Shown here piece after piece: positions 8,347 through 16,769 of a stretch of DNA of 64,000 nt (position 1 is its first letter; each line of letters begins with the position of its first letter). The stretch is from contig CAVTBM010000010.1 in the NCBI GenBank assembly GCA_963732905.1, forward strand, positions 124,001 through 188,000, written 5' to 3'. Position numbers and translations under genes: made by a program. Under the pieces are notes generated by a model, which saw nothing but the letters and a program-made list of their open reading frames with translations, was not told where the DNA came from and did not search any database. The DNA is from DASQZK01 sp963732905 (GTDB lineage: Bacteria > Bacteroidota > Bacteroidia > Bacteroidales > GCA-2748055).

Positions 8347-10002
8347 ATGAAAAACAAGCATGTCAATGCCATCGTGGTAGGCGCCGGCGCCGGCGGAGGG
8401 GTAATGGCGAAAGAGCTGGCGACAGCCGGACTTTCAGTGGTGCTGTTCGAAAGAGGCGACTGGCCTGTCTACGACAAACATATCAATGATGAACTGATCT
8501 CTCAACGGACCCAGGTCCTGGCACCGGCCTTTGGCCCGGATCCGGCGAAAAATCCCAGGGTATTCATTTTTCCCGACGGAACCCGGAAAATTGTTACACC
8601 CATCGACGGACCCTATCATAGCGTGGCTGCCTGTATTGGTTCCGGTACGGTGAGTTACGGGGCCATGGCATGGCGGTACATGCCCGAGGATTTCAAAATG
8701 AAGAGCACCTACGGCGAAGTCGAAGGTTCCACACTCGACGACTGGCCACTCAGCTATGACGACCTTGAACCTTACTATGAGAAAGCCGAGTGGGAAATAG
8801 GGGTATCAGGAGACGGAGATGCCAATCCTTTCGCCGCCCCCAGGAAAAAACCGTACCCGATGCCGGCCTTCGAAAATAACCTCGATGGTACACTCCTGAC
8901 AGCAGCCGCAAAACGTCTCGGACTTCATCCCTTTCCAATACCGATGCTTCGCAATTCCGTGCCTTACAACGGCCGGCCGGCCTGTATCCGCAACCGTACC
9001 TGCGTTGGCTACCAGTGCCCGGTAGACGCCAAGAACGGGACCCATAATACGGTAATCCCCGCGGCCATAAAAACGGGGAACTGTGAGGTCAGAACAAACT
9101 GCCAGGTAGCGGAGATAATCTCCCTTCACGGAGGGAACGTCGAAGGGGTTCGCTATTTTGACGGCGATGACCGGGAGCAGTACCAGACTGCCGACATTGT
9201 CATCGTTTCCGGTTCGGCAACGGAATCGGCCAGACTCCTGCTTAATTCCAAAACCAGCCTTTTTCCGAACGGTCTTGGTAATAACGGCGACATTGTCGGA
9301 AGGAACTTCCAGGGACATGCCTACACAGGAGCCCTCGGCATCTTCGACGAGGAAGTGAAAAGTTTCGCCGGTCCCGGTGCCACCTTTGCACTTTGTGATT
9401 ACAACCATCACAATGATGGAATGATCGGGGGCGGACTCCTGGCCAATGAATTCAACCGGATGCCCTATATGTTTTCCATGACCAGACCACCGGGCGCGCC
9501 TTCCTGGGGAAAGGAACACAAAGCCTTCCAGGTGAAGAATTACAAAAAAATGGCAGAGCTGCATGGTCCCATCCAGGAAATGCCGATGCATGATATAAGA
9601 GTATTTATCGATCCGAAAGTAAAAGACTACTGGGGAATACCCGTACTGGCGATCACCGGCAGCCGTCACCCCCTGGATTATGAACATTGTAAATTTTTAT
9701 CTGCCAGGGCGGAGGAGATCCTTACCGAGGCAGGCGCACGCGAGACATGGCAGTCGGTGGGAGGAAAAGGCGGCGTGGGCGGAGACCAGCACCAGGCAGG
9801 AACCATCAGGATGGGTAACGATCCCAAAACGTCCGTGGTGAACAGGTACGGACAGGTCCATGACATTGACAACCTCTTCGTCGCCGATGCCAGTGTTTTT
9901 GTCACCAACGGAGGCTTCAATCCCGTGCTGACCATCATGGCCGTTGCCTATCACACCGCCGAATACATCGTTAAAAACTGGAACGGATCGAAATTCAAAT
10001 AG
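8347..10002 (+). CDS. GMC oxidoreductase, gluconate 2-dehydrogenase large-subunit-like
   Basis: This 551-residue FAD enzyme has the dinucleotide-binding motif AIVVGAGAGGGVMAKELA at its N-terminus and the adenine-ribose acidic residue in VVLFERGD. A GMC C-terminal domain carries the catalytic His of GGDQHQAGTIRMG and the Asn/Pro of TNGGFNPVLT. It has no signal peptide, so export probably depends on the Tat-bearing subunit encoded just upstream. The family oxidises sugars or sugar acids (gluconate, 2-ketogluconate, sorbitol, fructose) and passes electrons to a cytochrome c; here the partner is likely the nonahaem protein 20 bp downstream. The exact substrate cannot be inferred. Codon use and GC match the neighbouring operon genes. 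Confidence 0.92.
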   Translation: MKNKHVNAIVVGAGAGGGVMAKELATAGLSVVLFERGDWPVYDKHINDELISQRTQVLAPAFGPDPAKNPRVFIFPDGTRKIVTPIDGPYHSVAACIGSGTVSYGAMAWRYMPEDFKMKSTYGEVEGSTLDDWPLSYDDLEPYYEKAEWEIGVSGDGDANPFAAPRKKPYPMPAFENNLDGTLLTAAAKRLGLHPFPIPMLRNSVPYNGRPACIRNRTCVGYQCPVDAKNGTHNTVIPAAIKTGNCEVRTNCQVAEIISLHGGNVEGVRYFDGDDREQYQTADIVIVSGSATESARLLLNSKTSLFPNGLGNNGDIVGRNFQGHAYTGALGIFDEEVKSFAGPGATFALCDYNHHNDGMIGGGLLANEFNRMPYMFSMTRPPGAPSWGKEHKAFQVKNYKKMAELHGPIQEMPMHDIRVFIDPKVKDYWGIPVLAITGSRHPLDYEHCKFLSARAEEILTEAGARETWQSVGGKGGVGGDQHQAGTIRMGNDPKTSVVNRYGQVHDIDNLFVADASVFVTNGGFNPVLTIMAVAYHTAEYIVKNWNGSKFK

Positions 10003-10022
10003 ATTTTTCAATCGTCTTACAT

Positions 10023-11135
10023 ATGAAAAAAAGACCACTGATCATAATATCCATCCTGCTGATCGTCATTATCGCCGGATTCTTCGGCGGGTATTCTGCC
10101 TGGAATGCCGCCAGACCCGACAGGACGTGCAGCACGTGCCACGAAATCAATCCATCCTTTGCAAGCTGGCAGATGAGCTCACACAGGGAAATCAAATGTG
10201 ATGAATGTCACGGTACTGCCCTGAGTAACGGATTTCACAGCCTGAAAGAAAAAGGGAATATGGTGATGACACACCTGTCCGGGAAGAAATATAATGAGGA
10301 TATTCGTCTCTCGGAAAACCAGATGATGGAAACAATGCAGAACTGTATAAGATGCCACCGCGACGAGTACCAAAAGTGGCTTTCCGGAGGGCATTCTGCA
10401 CAGTATGGCAATATCTTCCTGAACGCAGCCCATAACCAGATGGAACAGCCATACTGGGATTGTTTCCGTTGTCACGGTATGATGTATGGAGGAAATATCT
10501 ATGACCTGGTAGAGCCTGTCTCCACTGTCGGACCATGGCACCTTAAGGATCAGGAACACGCCACAATTCCGGCAATCCCGTGCATGGCCTGCCACCAGGT
10601 GCATACTGCCAATAACGGGCATACAGCAACAGGATTTTACCACCTGCCGCAGGAGATGTTCTACCAGAGAAAGGCACTGGCAGACAAAGAAAATCCGGCA
10701 GCCGGGCTATATGTCCGTTCCGACAAAATGTTTCTCCGGGCCGATATGCTGCCGCAACCGGAAATATATTACAAAGGGAAAAAACTCAGGATTTCCGGAG
10801 ATCCGCTTCAGCGGTTATGTACCCAGTGCCACGCCCCGAATGCTGCCCATGAGGCAGGAAGCCAGGATGACCGCACTCCGGCCGGTGTTCACGAGGGACT
10901 TTCCTGCATCGCCTGTCATGCCAATCATTCAAACGATGCCACAGCCTCCTGCTTAAACTGTCATCCCGCAATCTCGAATTGCAAGCTCGACGTGACCACG
11001 ATGAATACGACATTTTTCAGCAGGGAAAGTGAACACAACATTCACTTCGTAAGCTGCGAAGATTGCCATGGGAAAAGGCCTGAAAGAGGGACTACCTTAA
11101 AAGCAGGGGGAAAACCTCATCAAGTCCCAAAGTGA
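10023..11135 (+). CDS. Membrane-anchored nonahaem cytochrome c (NapC/NirT-like N-terminus)
   Basis: This 370-residue protein has a single N-terminal transmembrane helix (PLIIISILLIVIIAGFFGGY). Nine CXXCH haem sites follow: CSTCH, CDECH, CIRCH, CFRCH, CMACH, CTQCH, CIACH, CLNCH and CEDCH. The first two and the anchor resemble NapC/NrfH quinol dehydrogenases; the remainder resembles octahaem-type cytochromes. Extra histidines (MSSHREIK, SGGHSAQY, AAHNQM) could be distal ligands. It begins 20 bp after the GMC gene, where typical gluconate dehydrogenases encode a dihaem or trihaem cytochrome. Inference: it takes electrons from the flavoprotein and passes them to the quinone pool or to periplasmic carriers. 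Confidence 0.9.
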   Translation: MKKRPLIIISILLIVIIAGFFGGYSAWNAARPDRTCSTCHEINPSFASWQMSSHREIKCDECHGTALSNGFHSLKEKGNMVMTHLSGKKYNEDIRLSENQMMETMQNCIRCHRDEYQKWLSGGHSAQYGNIFLNAAHNQMEQPYWDCFRCHGMMYGGNIYDLVEPVSTVGPWHLKDQEHATIPAIPCMACHQVHTANNGHTATGFYHLPQEMFYQRKALADKENPAAGLYVRSDKMFLRADMLPQPEIYYKGKKLRISGDPLQRLCTQCHAPNAAHEAGSQDDRTPAGVHEGLSCIACHANHSNDATASCLNCHPAISNCKLDVTTMNTTFFSRESEHNIHFVSCEDCHGKRPERGTTLKAGGKPHQVPK

Positions 11136-11381
11136 TGCTGACCTACATTCAAACGCCCCGGCTAAATATGTTTTACTGCAATTTACCAATGTATAATTCC
11201 GTTCTCATTCAAGACCATATTTCTAACTCTGATTATGCAATATGGTGCTGATTATCTCCCGGAAACAGGAAATATTTTAGAATAGTTCTAAATAATAATT
11301 TTTTAGAGTGGTTTACCTGCCGGGGGAAAACCTTTGTTCATATATATCTGTTAAATTTAGTTTCTAATCTAACTGCCCTCT

Positions 11382-12401
11382 ATGAAAAGAAAATCCCGGA
11401 TTTTACCTGCAGCTGTAATTCTGTCCGGTTTTGCTACGATTTTTCTTGGTATATTTTCCTGCAAGCATGACGTAGCAGACCTTAGTGCTTTTCCGACGAT
11501 CTGTTTTGAGCGGGATGTGTTGCCGATTTTTCAGACCAGTTGTGCGTTATCCGGCTGTCATGACGGGCAGGGCGGAGGCGAATCGCATTATGTCTTTACC
11601 GATTACCCGGGTATTATGGAAGCGGTCACTCCCGGAAAGCCGGAATCCAGCAGTGCCTATACTTCTCTGACCCGGATCTGGGGTGAGGGCCTGATGCCTC
11701 CTAAACAACCTATTTCACAGGATAACAGGACGCTGATCCGTTTGTGGATCTTGCAGGGAGCACAGGAAACCACCTGTCCGGATACAATATCACCTCCCGA
11801 TACCACCATAATCACTCCACCGTATGTCAATCCCAGGGCCTGCTTTCAACGGGACATTTTCCCGGTACTGCAGTCCGGTTGCGGCCTGGCCGGCTGTCAT
11901 GATGGTACCTCCGGTGAAAACGAATTCCTGGTTACCAGTTACAACAACATCATGCGCTCGGTTGTTCCGGGATATCCGACCCAGAGCCGTCTTTACCGGG
12001 TTATCACTAACGGCGGAGGGGAAGACAGGATGCCTCCGTTCCCTTATGATCCGCTTACCACCGCCCAGATCGACTCTATTTTTTCCTGGATCAGTTACGG
12101 AGCCCCGAATGAAGACTGCGGACAGTCGTGCGATACAACTTCTGTGATTACGTTTTCAGGAGTGATTCTGCCGCTCATTGAAACCAACTGCAGGGGATGT
12201 CACAGCGGCGCTTCCCCTTCCGGGAATACTTCACTTACAAATTACAGTGATATCAGTACCGCTGCAAATTCCGGTATACTTACCGGTGCACTCAGGGGTA
12301 CACCTCCAAATATTCAGATGCCGCCTTCCAACCCGCTGCCGGAATGCCAGATCAGGCAGGTGGAGATCTGGGTGACAAACGGTTCACAGAACAACAGGTA
12401 A
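11382..12401 (+). CDS. Triple cytochrome-like lipoprotein with CX4CH haem sites
   Basis: This 339-residue protein has a signal peptide with lipobox (LGIFSC, mature Cys about residue 27). Three similar domains of ~90 residues follow. Each begins FxRDxxPxxxxxC or equivalent, has a haem-binding type motif and an MPP loop, and ends with a WI/WV...GA/GS segment. The motifs are CALSGCH and CGLAGCH (both CX4CH) and CRGCH (CXXCH). The MPP methionine (LMPPKQ, RMPPFP, QMPPSN) is a likely distal haem ligand. It is therefore a candidate triple-haem, class I-like lipoprotein at the outer membrane. The next gene (12 bp away) encodes a single-domain paralogue of domain 3. Whether the CX4CH sites are matured is unknown. 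Confidence 0.75.
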   Translation: MKRKSRILPAAVILSGFATIFLGIFSCKHDVADLSAFPTICFERDVLPIFQTSCALSGCHDGQGGGESHYVFTDYPGIMEAVTPGKPESSSAYTSLTRIWGEGLMPPKQPISQDNRTLIRLWILQGAQETTCPDTISPPDTTIITPPYVNPRACFQRDIFPVLQSGCGLAGCHDGTSGENEFLVTSYNNIMRSVVPGYPTQSRLYRVITNGGGEDRMPPFPYDPLTTAQIDSIFSWISYGAPNEDCGQSCDTTSVITFSGVILPLIETNCRGCHSGASPSGNTSLTNYSDISTAANSGILTGALRGTPPNIQMPPSNPLPECQIRQVEIWVTNGSQNNR

Positions 12402-12413
12402 ATAGCAATTGAC

Positions 12414-12788
12414 ATGAGAAGAAAAATTCTGATCATTACATTTCTGACCGCTGTTATCGCTGGCAGTTGCTATTACGATAGTGAAGAAGTTCTGTATCCG
12501 CAGATCAGCTCCGGCTGTGACACAACGGCTGTGACCTATTCCGGTAACATCGTTTCTCTTCTTCAGAACCACTGCTGGACATGCCATTCAAACAGTACTG
12601 CGGCTGCCTTTGGTAATAACATAGCCCTGGAGAATTATGCAGATATTAAAACTCAAAGCACTGCAATATTGCCGGCCATCAGGCAGGATGGTTCTGTGCC
12701 GCCCATGCCCCAGGGCGGAGCTAAAATCAGCGATTGTCTCATTCAACAATTCACAATCTGGGTGAACAACGGTGCACCTCAGAACTGA
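12414..12788 (+). CDS. Single-haem cytochrome-like lipoprotein
   Basis: This 124-residue lipoprotein has a short signal with lipobox IAGSC. Its single domain mirrors domain 3 of the upstream protein: TYSGNIVSLLQNHCWTCH, ENYADI, an MPQGG loop and IQQFTIWVNNGAP at the C-terminus. CWTCH is the only haem site. A shared start of the mature part (CDTT..TYSGNI versus CDTTSVITFSGVI) shows recent duplication. It lies 12 bp after the triple-domain gene and 23 bp before the DUF5777 gene, so the three are almost certainly cotranscribed. It is likely a surface or periplasmic electron carrier. Confidence 0.75.
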   Translation: MRRKILIITFLTAVIAGSCYYDSEEVLYPQISSGCDTTAVTYSGNIVSLLQNHCWTCHSNSTAAAFGNNIALENYADIKTQSTAILPAIRQDGSVPPMPQGGAKISDCLIQQFTIWVNNGAPQN

Positions 12789-12811
12789 AACCTATACTAA
12801 AAAAACCGGCT

Positions 12812-13699
12812 ATGCAACGACTACTGACCATCTTCTCATTACTGATACTGACGTTATTTAGTCTCAGGGTCAGCGCACAGGATTCACTGATGAACCTCCT
12901 GAATGATCAGGTCCCTGAGAAGATCAATTATACGGAAGCTACCTTCAAATCCACCCGGATCCTGAATGGACATTCTATAGAAAGAATGCCTGAAGGCCAG
13001 CTTGATTTCCGGATCAATCACCGCTTTGGACTGGTGAACCAGGGGGCTTACGAATTTTTTGGTATCGATCAGGCCAATACTCATTTCAGCCTTGAATACG
13101 GGATTAAAGACTGGGTTATGGCAGGATTCGGAAGAGGAAGTTACCAAAAGACGTACGATGGTTTTGTCAAGTTCAGTATTCTCCGACAATCAACGGGGGC
13201 CAGAAATATGCCCCTGTCCCTGTCAGCCCTGGTAAAAACGGCCGTTAATACAGTCAGATTTCAGTACCCCGACCGTGTTAATTATTTCTCATCCAGGTTG
13301 TCGTATGTTTACCAGATCATGGTCGGCAGAAAATTTGGCGAACGTTTCTCCGCCGAAATAAACCCCACAATGGTGCATAAAAATCTTGTGCCTACAGCGC
13401 TCGATCCCAACGACCTTTATGCAGTGGGCGTTGGCGGCAGGATGAAGATCTCCACCCATGTGAGCTTCAATGCAGAGTATTATTATGTGATCAAGCCCGC
13501 TAATATGTCCTCCACCATTTATAATCCCTTATCCCTCGGCTTCGATATTGAAACCGGAGGCCATGTCTTCACATTAATGTTTACCAATTCGGTGGGAATG
13601 ATCGAGAGGGATTTTATAACCGGAACAACAGAACAATGGAGAAATGGAGGCATCCACTTTGGATTTAATATTTCACGTGTTTTTACTCTTAAAAGATGA
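12812..13699 (+). CDS. DUF5777 family beta-barrel protein
   Basis: The start is taken at ATG 12812 (MQRLLTIFSLLILTLFSLRVSAQ), a clean signal peptide. Extending upstream would overlap the cytochrome gene by 55 bp. The 295-residue protein matches the DUF5777 family: ATFKSTRILNGHSIERM, LDFRINHRFG and many alternating beta-strands ending in aromatic residues (MKISTHVSFNAEYYYV), as in outer-membrane barrels. Its position next to cytochrome lipoproteins and YceI suggests an envelope role linked to electron transfer, which is inference since the family has no established function. It is preceded by a 23-bp gap and followed by YceI after 132 bp. Confidence 0.82.
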   Translation: MQRLLTIFSLLILTLFSLRVSAQDSLMNLLNDQVPEKINYTEATFKSTRILNGHSIERMPEGQLDFRINHRFGLVNQGAYEFFGIDQANTHFSLEYGIKDWVMAGFGRGSYQKTYDGFVKFSILRQSTGARNMPLSLSALVKTAVNTVRFQYPDRVNYFSSRLSYVYQIMVGRKFGERFSAEINPTMVHKNLVPTALDPNDLYAVGVGGRMKISTHVSFNAEYYYVIKPANMSSTIYNPLSLGFDIETGGHVFTLMFTNSVGMIERDFITGTTEQWRNGGIHFGFNISRVFTLKR

Positions 13700-13831
13700 A
13701 TCCGGGAGCACATTCAGGATGTCCTGAAAGTAAGGCTGCAGGCAAGGTATAAACGAACCAATCGTGCAAATTTCTGTTTATTATTTATGTATATTCTGTA
13801 AACAAAACCTGGTGAATTAAAATTTATCTCT

Positions 13832-14380
13832 ATGAAAAAACTGATTCTTTTCTCCATGCTGGCAGCCCTGACTTTTGGACTCAGTGCACAGAAGTTTATC
13901 ACAAAAAACGGACATATCGGCTTCTATTCCCATACTCCTCTTGAAGATATTATTGCAGATAATAACCAGGTAGCGAGTATCCTGGATGTTTCCACTCATC
14001 AGATGGTTTTTCAGGCCCTGATGAAGTCTTTTATATTTAAGAAGACGTTGATGCAGGAACATTTTAATGAAAATTATGTGGAATCTGAAAAATACCCTAA
14101 GGCCAGCTTTGATGGCAAGATCATTTTACCGGAAGGTCTTGACCTGACTAAAATAGGTGAATATGATGTAACCGTGGAAGGTAAACTTTCCATGCATGGC
14201 GTTACGAAGGACGTAAAGGAACCCGGAAAAATTCAGGTGAACGGTGATAATATTACCGCACAATCCGAATTTACTGTTAAACCCGAAGATTTTAATATCG
14301 AGATACCCGGTGTCGTCAGGGAGAAAATCGCCAAAGAAATGACGGTTAAAGTAGACATGAAATATACACCGATTAAATGA
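13832..14380 (+). CDS. YceI-like domain protein (secreted lipocalin-like barrel)
   Basis: The 182-residue protein has a signal peptide (MKKLILFSMLAALTFGLSAQ). The mature sequence has the YceI pattern: FITKNGHIGFYSHTPLEDI, then KYPKASFDGKI, a VEGKLSMHGVTKDV motif, and closing ...FTVKPEDFNIEIPG with alternating strands. YceI proteins bind isoprenoid or amide lipids in a beta-barrel. The family is often encoded beside cytochromes in Bacteroidota. It lacks a lipobox and should be soluble in the periplasm. It may supply or sequester a quinone-like lipid for the neighbouring cytochromes, but that is speculation. Confidence 0.9.
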   Translation: MKKLILFSMLAALTFGLSAQKFITKNGHIGFYSHTPLEDIIADNNQVASILDVSTHQMVFQALMKSFIFKKTLMQEHFNENYVESEKYPKASFDGKIILPEGLDLTKIGEYDVTVEGKLSMHGVTKDVKEPGKIQVNGDNITAQSEFTVKPEDFNIEIPGVVREKIAKEMTVKVDMKYTPIK

Positions 14381-14562
14381 TCCTGAGCACCTGGTCACGC
14401 TATCCTGATCTTTCCTCCATACTTTAAGGAGAAATACCGGAAGCATAAAAGATGGGCAAAACGACAGAATGCAGTTTATGGGTAATACATATTTTTAATT
14501 CCAATAATTATAATGCACTCTGATATTTCTTTATCCCGATTCAAATACCTAAATCATTCGTC

Positions 14563-14994
14563 ATGAAACCTATTTCGCGCATTGTACTTTATGTCGGACT
14601 CGCCATTGTCCTCATTGGAGCTATCGTTGGAGTATATTTTTATACCCTGGGACAGAAGGATCTCACAAATGTTAAGCCTGAATACACTTTACCGGCAAGA
14701 GAGTTGTATGCCGATTTTGAAGCAGATGAAAATGCTGCAAATACCAAATATCTGGATAAGGTGTTGGAAGTTTCCGGAAATGTTTCGCATGTTGAGATGA
14801 ATACCGACAGCACCATGAACGTGATGCTGATGGGCAAAGCCGATCTTGGCGGGGTCCTCTGTACATTCATCGGTGTGGAGGATCCGTCTGTCATGAAGAT
14901 TGATTCAGGTGACAGCGTTGTCATCCGGGGAATCTGTTCCGGGATGCTGATGGATGTACAGCTTAACAACTGCGTGCTGGTGAGAGAGGAGTAG
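14563..14994 (+). CDS. OB-fold (tRNA_anti-like) envelope protein
   Basis: This 143-residue protein has an N-terminal membrane helix or uncleaved signal (IVLYVGLAIVLIGAIVGVYFY). An OB-fold domain follows (ARELYADFEADENAANTKYL, KVLEVSGNVSHV, GDSVVIRGICSGMLMDVQLNNC) as in the tRNA_anti-like family of Bacteroidota. The YADFEADENAANTKYLDK segment is the family hallmark. It closes the cytochrome/DUF5777/YceI cluster, 182 bp after YceI. Members are small membrane-anchored proteins of unknown function; nucleic-acid binding is not implied in the periplasm. Confidence 0.8.
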   Translation: MKPISRIVLYVGLAIVLIGAIVGVYFYTLGQKDLTNVKPEYTLPARELYADFEADENAANTKYLDKVLEVSGNVSHVEMNTDSTMNVMLMGKADLGGVLCTFIGVEDPSVMKIDSGDSVVIRGICSGMLMDVQLNNCVLVREE

Positions 14995-15169
14995 GAGATG
15001 AGGGGTGGTGAGGGAATGAAAAAATATCCCTGTAAGCTGACCACTCAGGAGTCTTTCTGCAGATCTCTGTTTTGAAGCTAAGATTTAAAGTCTCAAACCC
15101 TGCAGGTCACAAATACACAAGATCCTATGTCAGGGACTATCTCCATGTTTAATCCCCTTCTAAGCGCCT

Positions 15170-16729
15170 CTAAAAAACCTTCGGATGCTGATGGTCCGAA
15201 TAGACAAGAACATCTCCGATCCTGATCTTTACAGAATTTTCCGGGTTCAGCCATTTCATTTGTACCGTATGATGCCCCTTGTCCAGCTGGTAATTCCAGT
15301 ACATATCAGGAGATCTTGACCGAAAGGCTGTAGGAAGGTTCATCGTTTTGTCGGATTTACCGTCGAGCAAAAATTCGAATCTGGCTACATAATCCTGGTT
15401 TTCCGAACGTATATCACCCGAGATGACGACACCTGTCCCGTCAAATTCAATGGTTGCGGTGTTATGATCTGCCTCTTTTTCCCAGTTCAGTCTTTTCTTC
15501 TCAAAAGGGATCATACCAGGGAATCCCTGTTCAAGAGCAACAGCAACGGGTGTCTGGAATTTTACCTTCACCTGGTCCTGATCCACTTCGCCATTGTTGC
15601 GTTTGATGTTCTCAAGGGCCTGATCAAAACTCATCTTGTACACATCATTGAGTGAGATCGTGGTGTATTTGAAATCCATGTCTTCAACGGGCTTCAATTC
15701 TTTTTTCCATAGCTCGGGAATATTGGAATACCCGAGTACGGCACCGAGGATGCCTCCTGCCGAAGCGGGGTTACAATCGGAGTCCTGGCCGCAGCGTGCT
15801 GCAATGTCGATGGTCTTTGAAAAGTCCTTGTTACCGTAAAGGAGTCCAATCACAATATAGGCTGAGTTGATTTTTGAATCGATATCAAAGGTGGCAAGTG
15901 CACCTTCCGGGCATCCCATATCTTCGGACCAGTTTTTCTGAAGTTCATACCAGGCAAACGTCCAGTCATTGGGATCCTTCTTCCAGGTGTCAATCACCTG
16001 TTTGACGCATTTGAAGAATTCGCTGTTCTCAGGGATGGTCTTTAGAGCATTGGTAACGATATATTCAATATCGCTGCTCACATAAGCAAGGGAATACATG
16101 GCACCGACAAAGACACCACCGTACCAGCCGTCGCCATAATTCATGATGTGTCCGATCTTGTCGGAGATGGTTGAAGCCGTGTTTGCCATACCCGGTGACA
16201 TGATACCGGCATAATCGGCTTCGATCTGGTAGTCAATATCGTCGGAGTGCGGATTTTCTGTCCAGAATCCCGATTTCGGAGGCATGATCCCTCTCAGGAT
16301 GTTATAGCGGGCAGCCTGGTTGGCGTGCCACAGGCTGTACCCGGCATTGGCAAAGGCCATGGCAAAGGAATCGGCAGGAGCATCGAGGCCAAGCTTGTCG
16401 AAAACGCCTACGAAAGTCAGATCCATATATACATCGTCGTATAATCCGGGTGCGTTCTCATAATACCATTTAATAACCCCGTCGTTCCAGGTGATTGGCT
16501 GGTAATCCTGTATCATCGTGCCCTGGAAATGGAACTCAGTAGGCCCGCCATAGGTGCATCCGATGGTCTGTCCGGCCCATCCGCCCATGATCTTGTCTTT
16601 CAGAACATCCTTCTGTAGACTGATCATCTGTCCGTCGGTAAAAGGTTCGGAAGTGGATTTCTCCTGCTGAGTGCAGGAAATGACTGAAAGGCCCAGTACT
16701 GCAGCCAATGCAAAAACGATGAGTTTCAT
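15170..16729 (-). CDS. ADP-ribosylglycohydrolase-fold lipoprotein with C-terminal beta module
   Basis: The 519-residue protein has a signal peptide with lipobox (LSVISC, about residue 19). Residues of about 45-390 form an ADP-ribosylglycohydrolase (DraG-type) domain, with MGGWAGQTIGCTYGG at its start. It has a DDVYMDLTF metal-binding acidic pair, NPHSDDIDYQIEAD, and the C-terminal metal motif CGQDSDCNPASAGGILGAVLG (D-S-D-C where DraG enzymes have D-T-D-T or similar). The last ~130 residues read as a beta-sandwich (ATIEFDGTGVVISGD, GHHTVQMKWL). Exported lipid-anchored members are uncommon for a family best known in the cytoplasm, so a carbohydrate or glycosidic substrate outside the cell is possible. 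The gene stands alone. Confidence 0.85.
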   Translation of the reverse strand: MKLIVFALAAVLGLSVISCTQQEKSTSEPFTDGQMISLQKDVLKDKIMGGWAGQTIGCTYGGPTEFHFQGTMIQDYQPITWNDGVIKWYYENAPGLYDDVYMDLTFVGVFDKLGLDAPADSFAMAFANAGYSLWHANQAARYNILRGIMPPKSGFWTENPHSDDIDYQIEADYAGIMSPGMANTASTISDKIGHIMNYGDGWYGGVFVGAMYSLAYVSSDIEYIVTNALKTIPENSEFFKCVKQVIDTWKKDPNDWTFAWYELQKNWSEDMGCPEGALATFDIDSKINSAYIVIGLLYGNKDFSKTIDIAARCGQDSDCNPASAGGILGAVLGYSNIPELWKKELKPVEDMDFKYTTISLNDVYKMSFDQALENIKRNNGEVDQDQVKVKFQTPVAVALEQGFPGMIPFEKKRLNWEKEADHNTATIEFDGTGVVISGDIRSENQDYVARFEFLLDGKSDKTMNLPTAFRSRSPDMYWNYQLDKGHHTVQMKWLNPENSVKIRIGDVLVYSDHQHPKVF

Positions 16730-16761
16730 GGTTTGGTAGTTTTAATGATATTCAGTAACGG

Positions 16762-16769
16762 CAAATCTA
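16762..16769 (-). promoter_or_regulatory. -7 element of the ADP-ribosylglycohydrolase gene
   Basis: On the minus strand this reads TAGATTTG, a full match to TAnnTTTG, 33 bp upstream of the ATG. No TTTG is found at the expected -33 position, so it is a partial promoter match. Confidence 0.4.

Noticed and set aside
8806..9687. 293-residue frame on the minus strand inside the GMC gene
   Set aside because: It lies wholly within a well-supported FAD enzyme on the plus strand, has no recognisable domain and no signal; it is a shadow of the GC-rich coding sequence.
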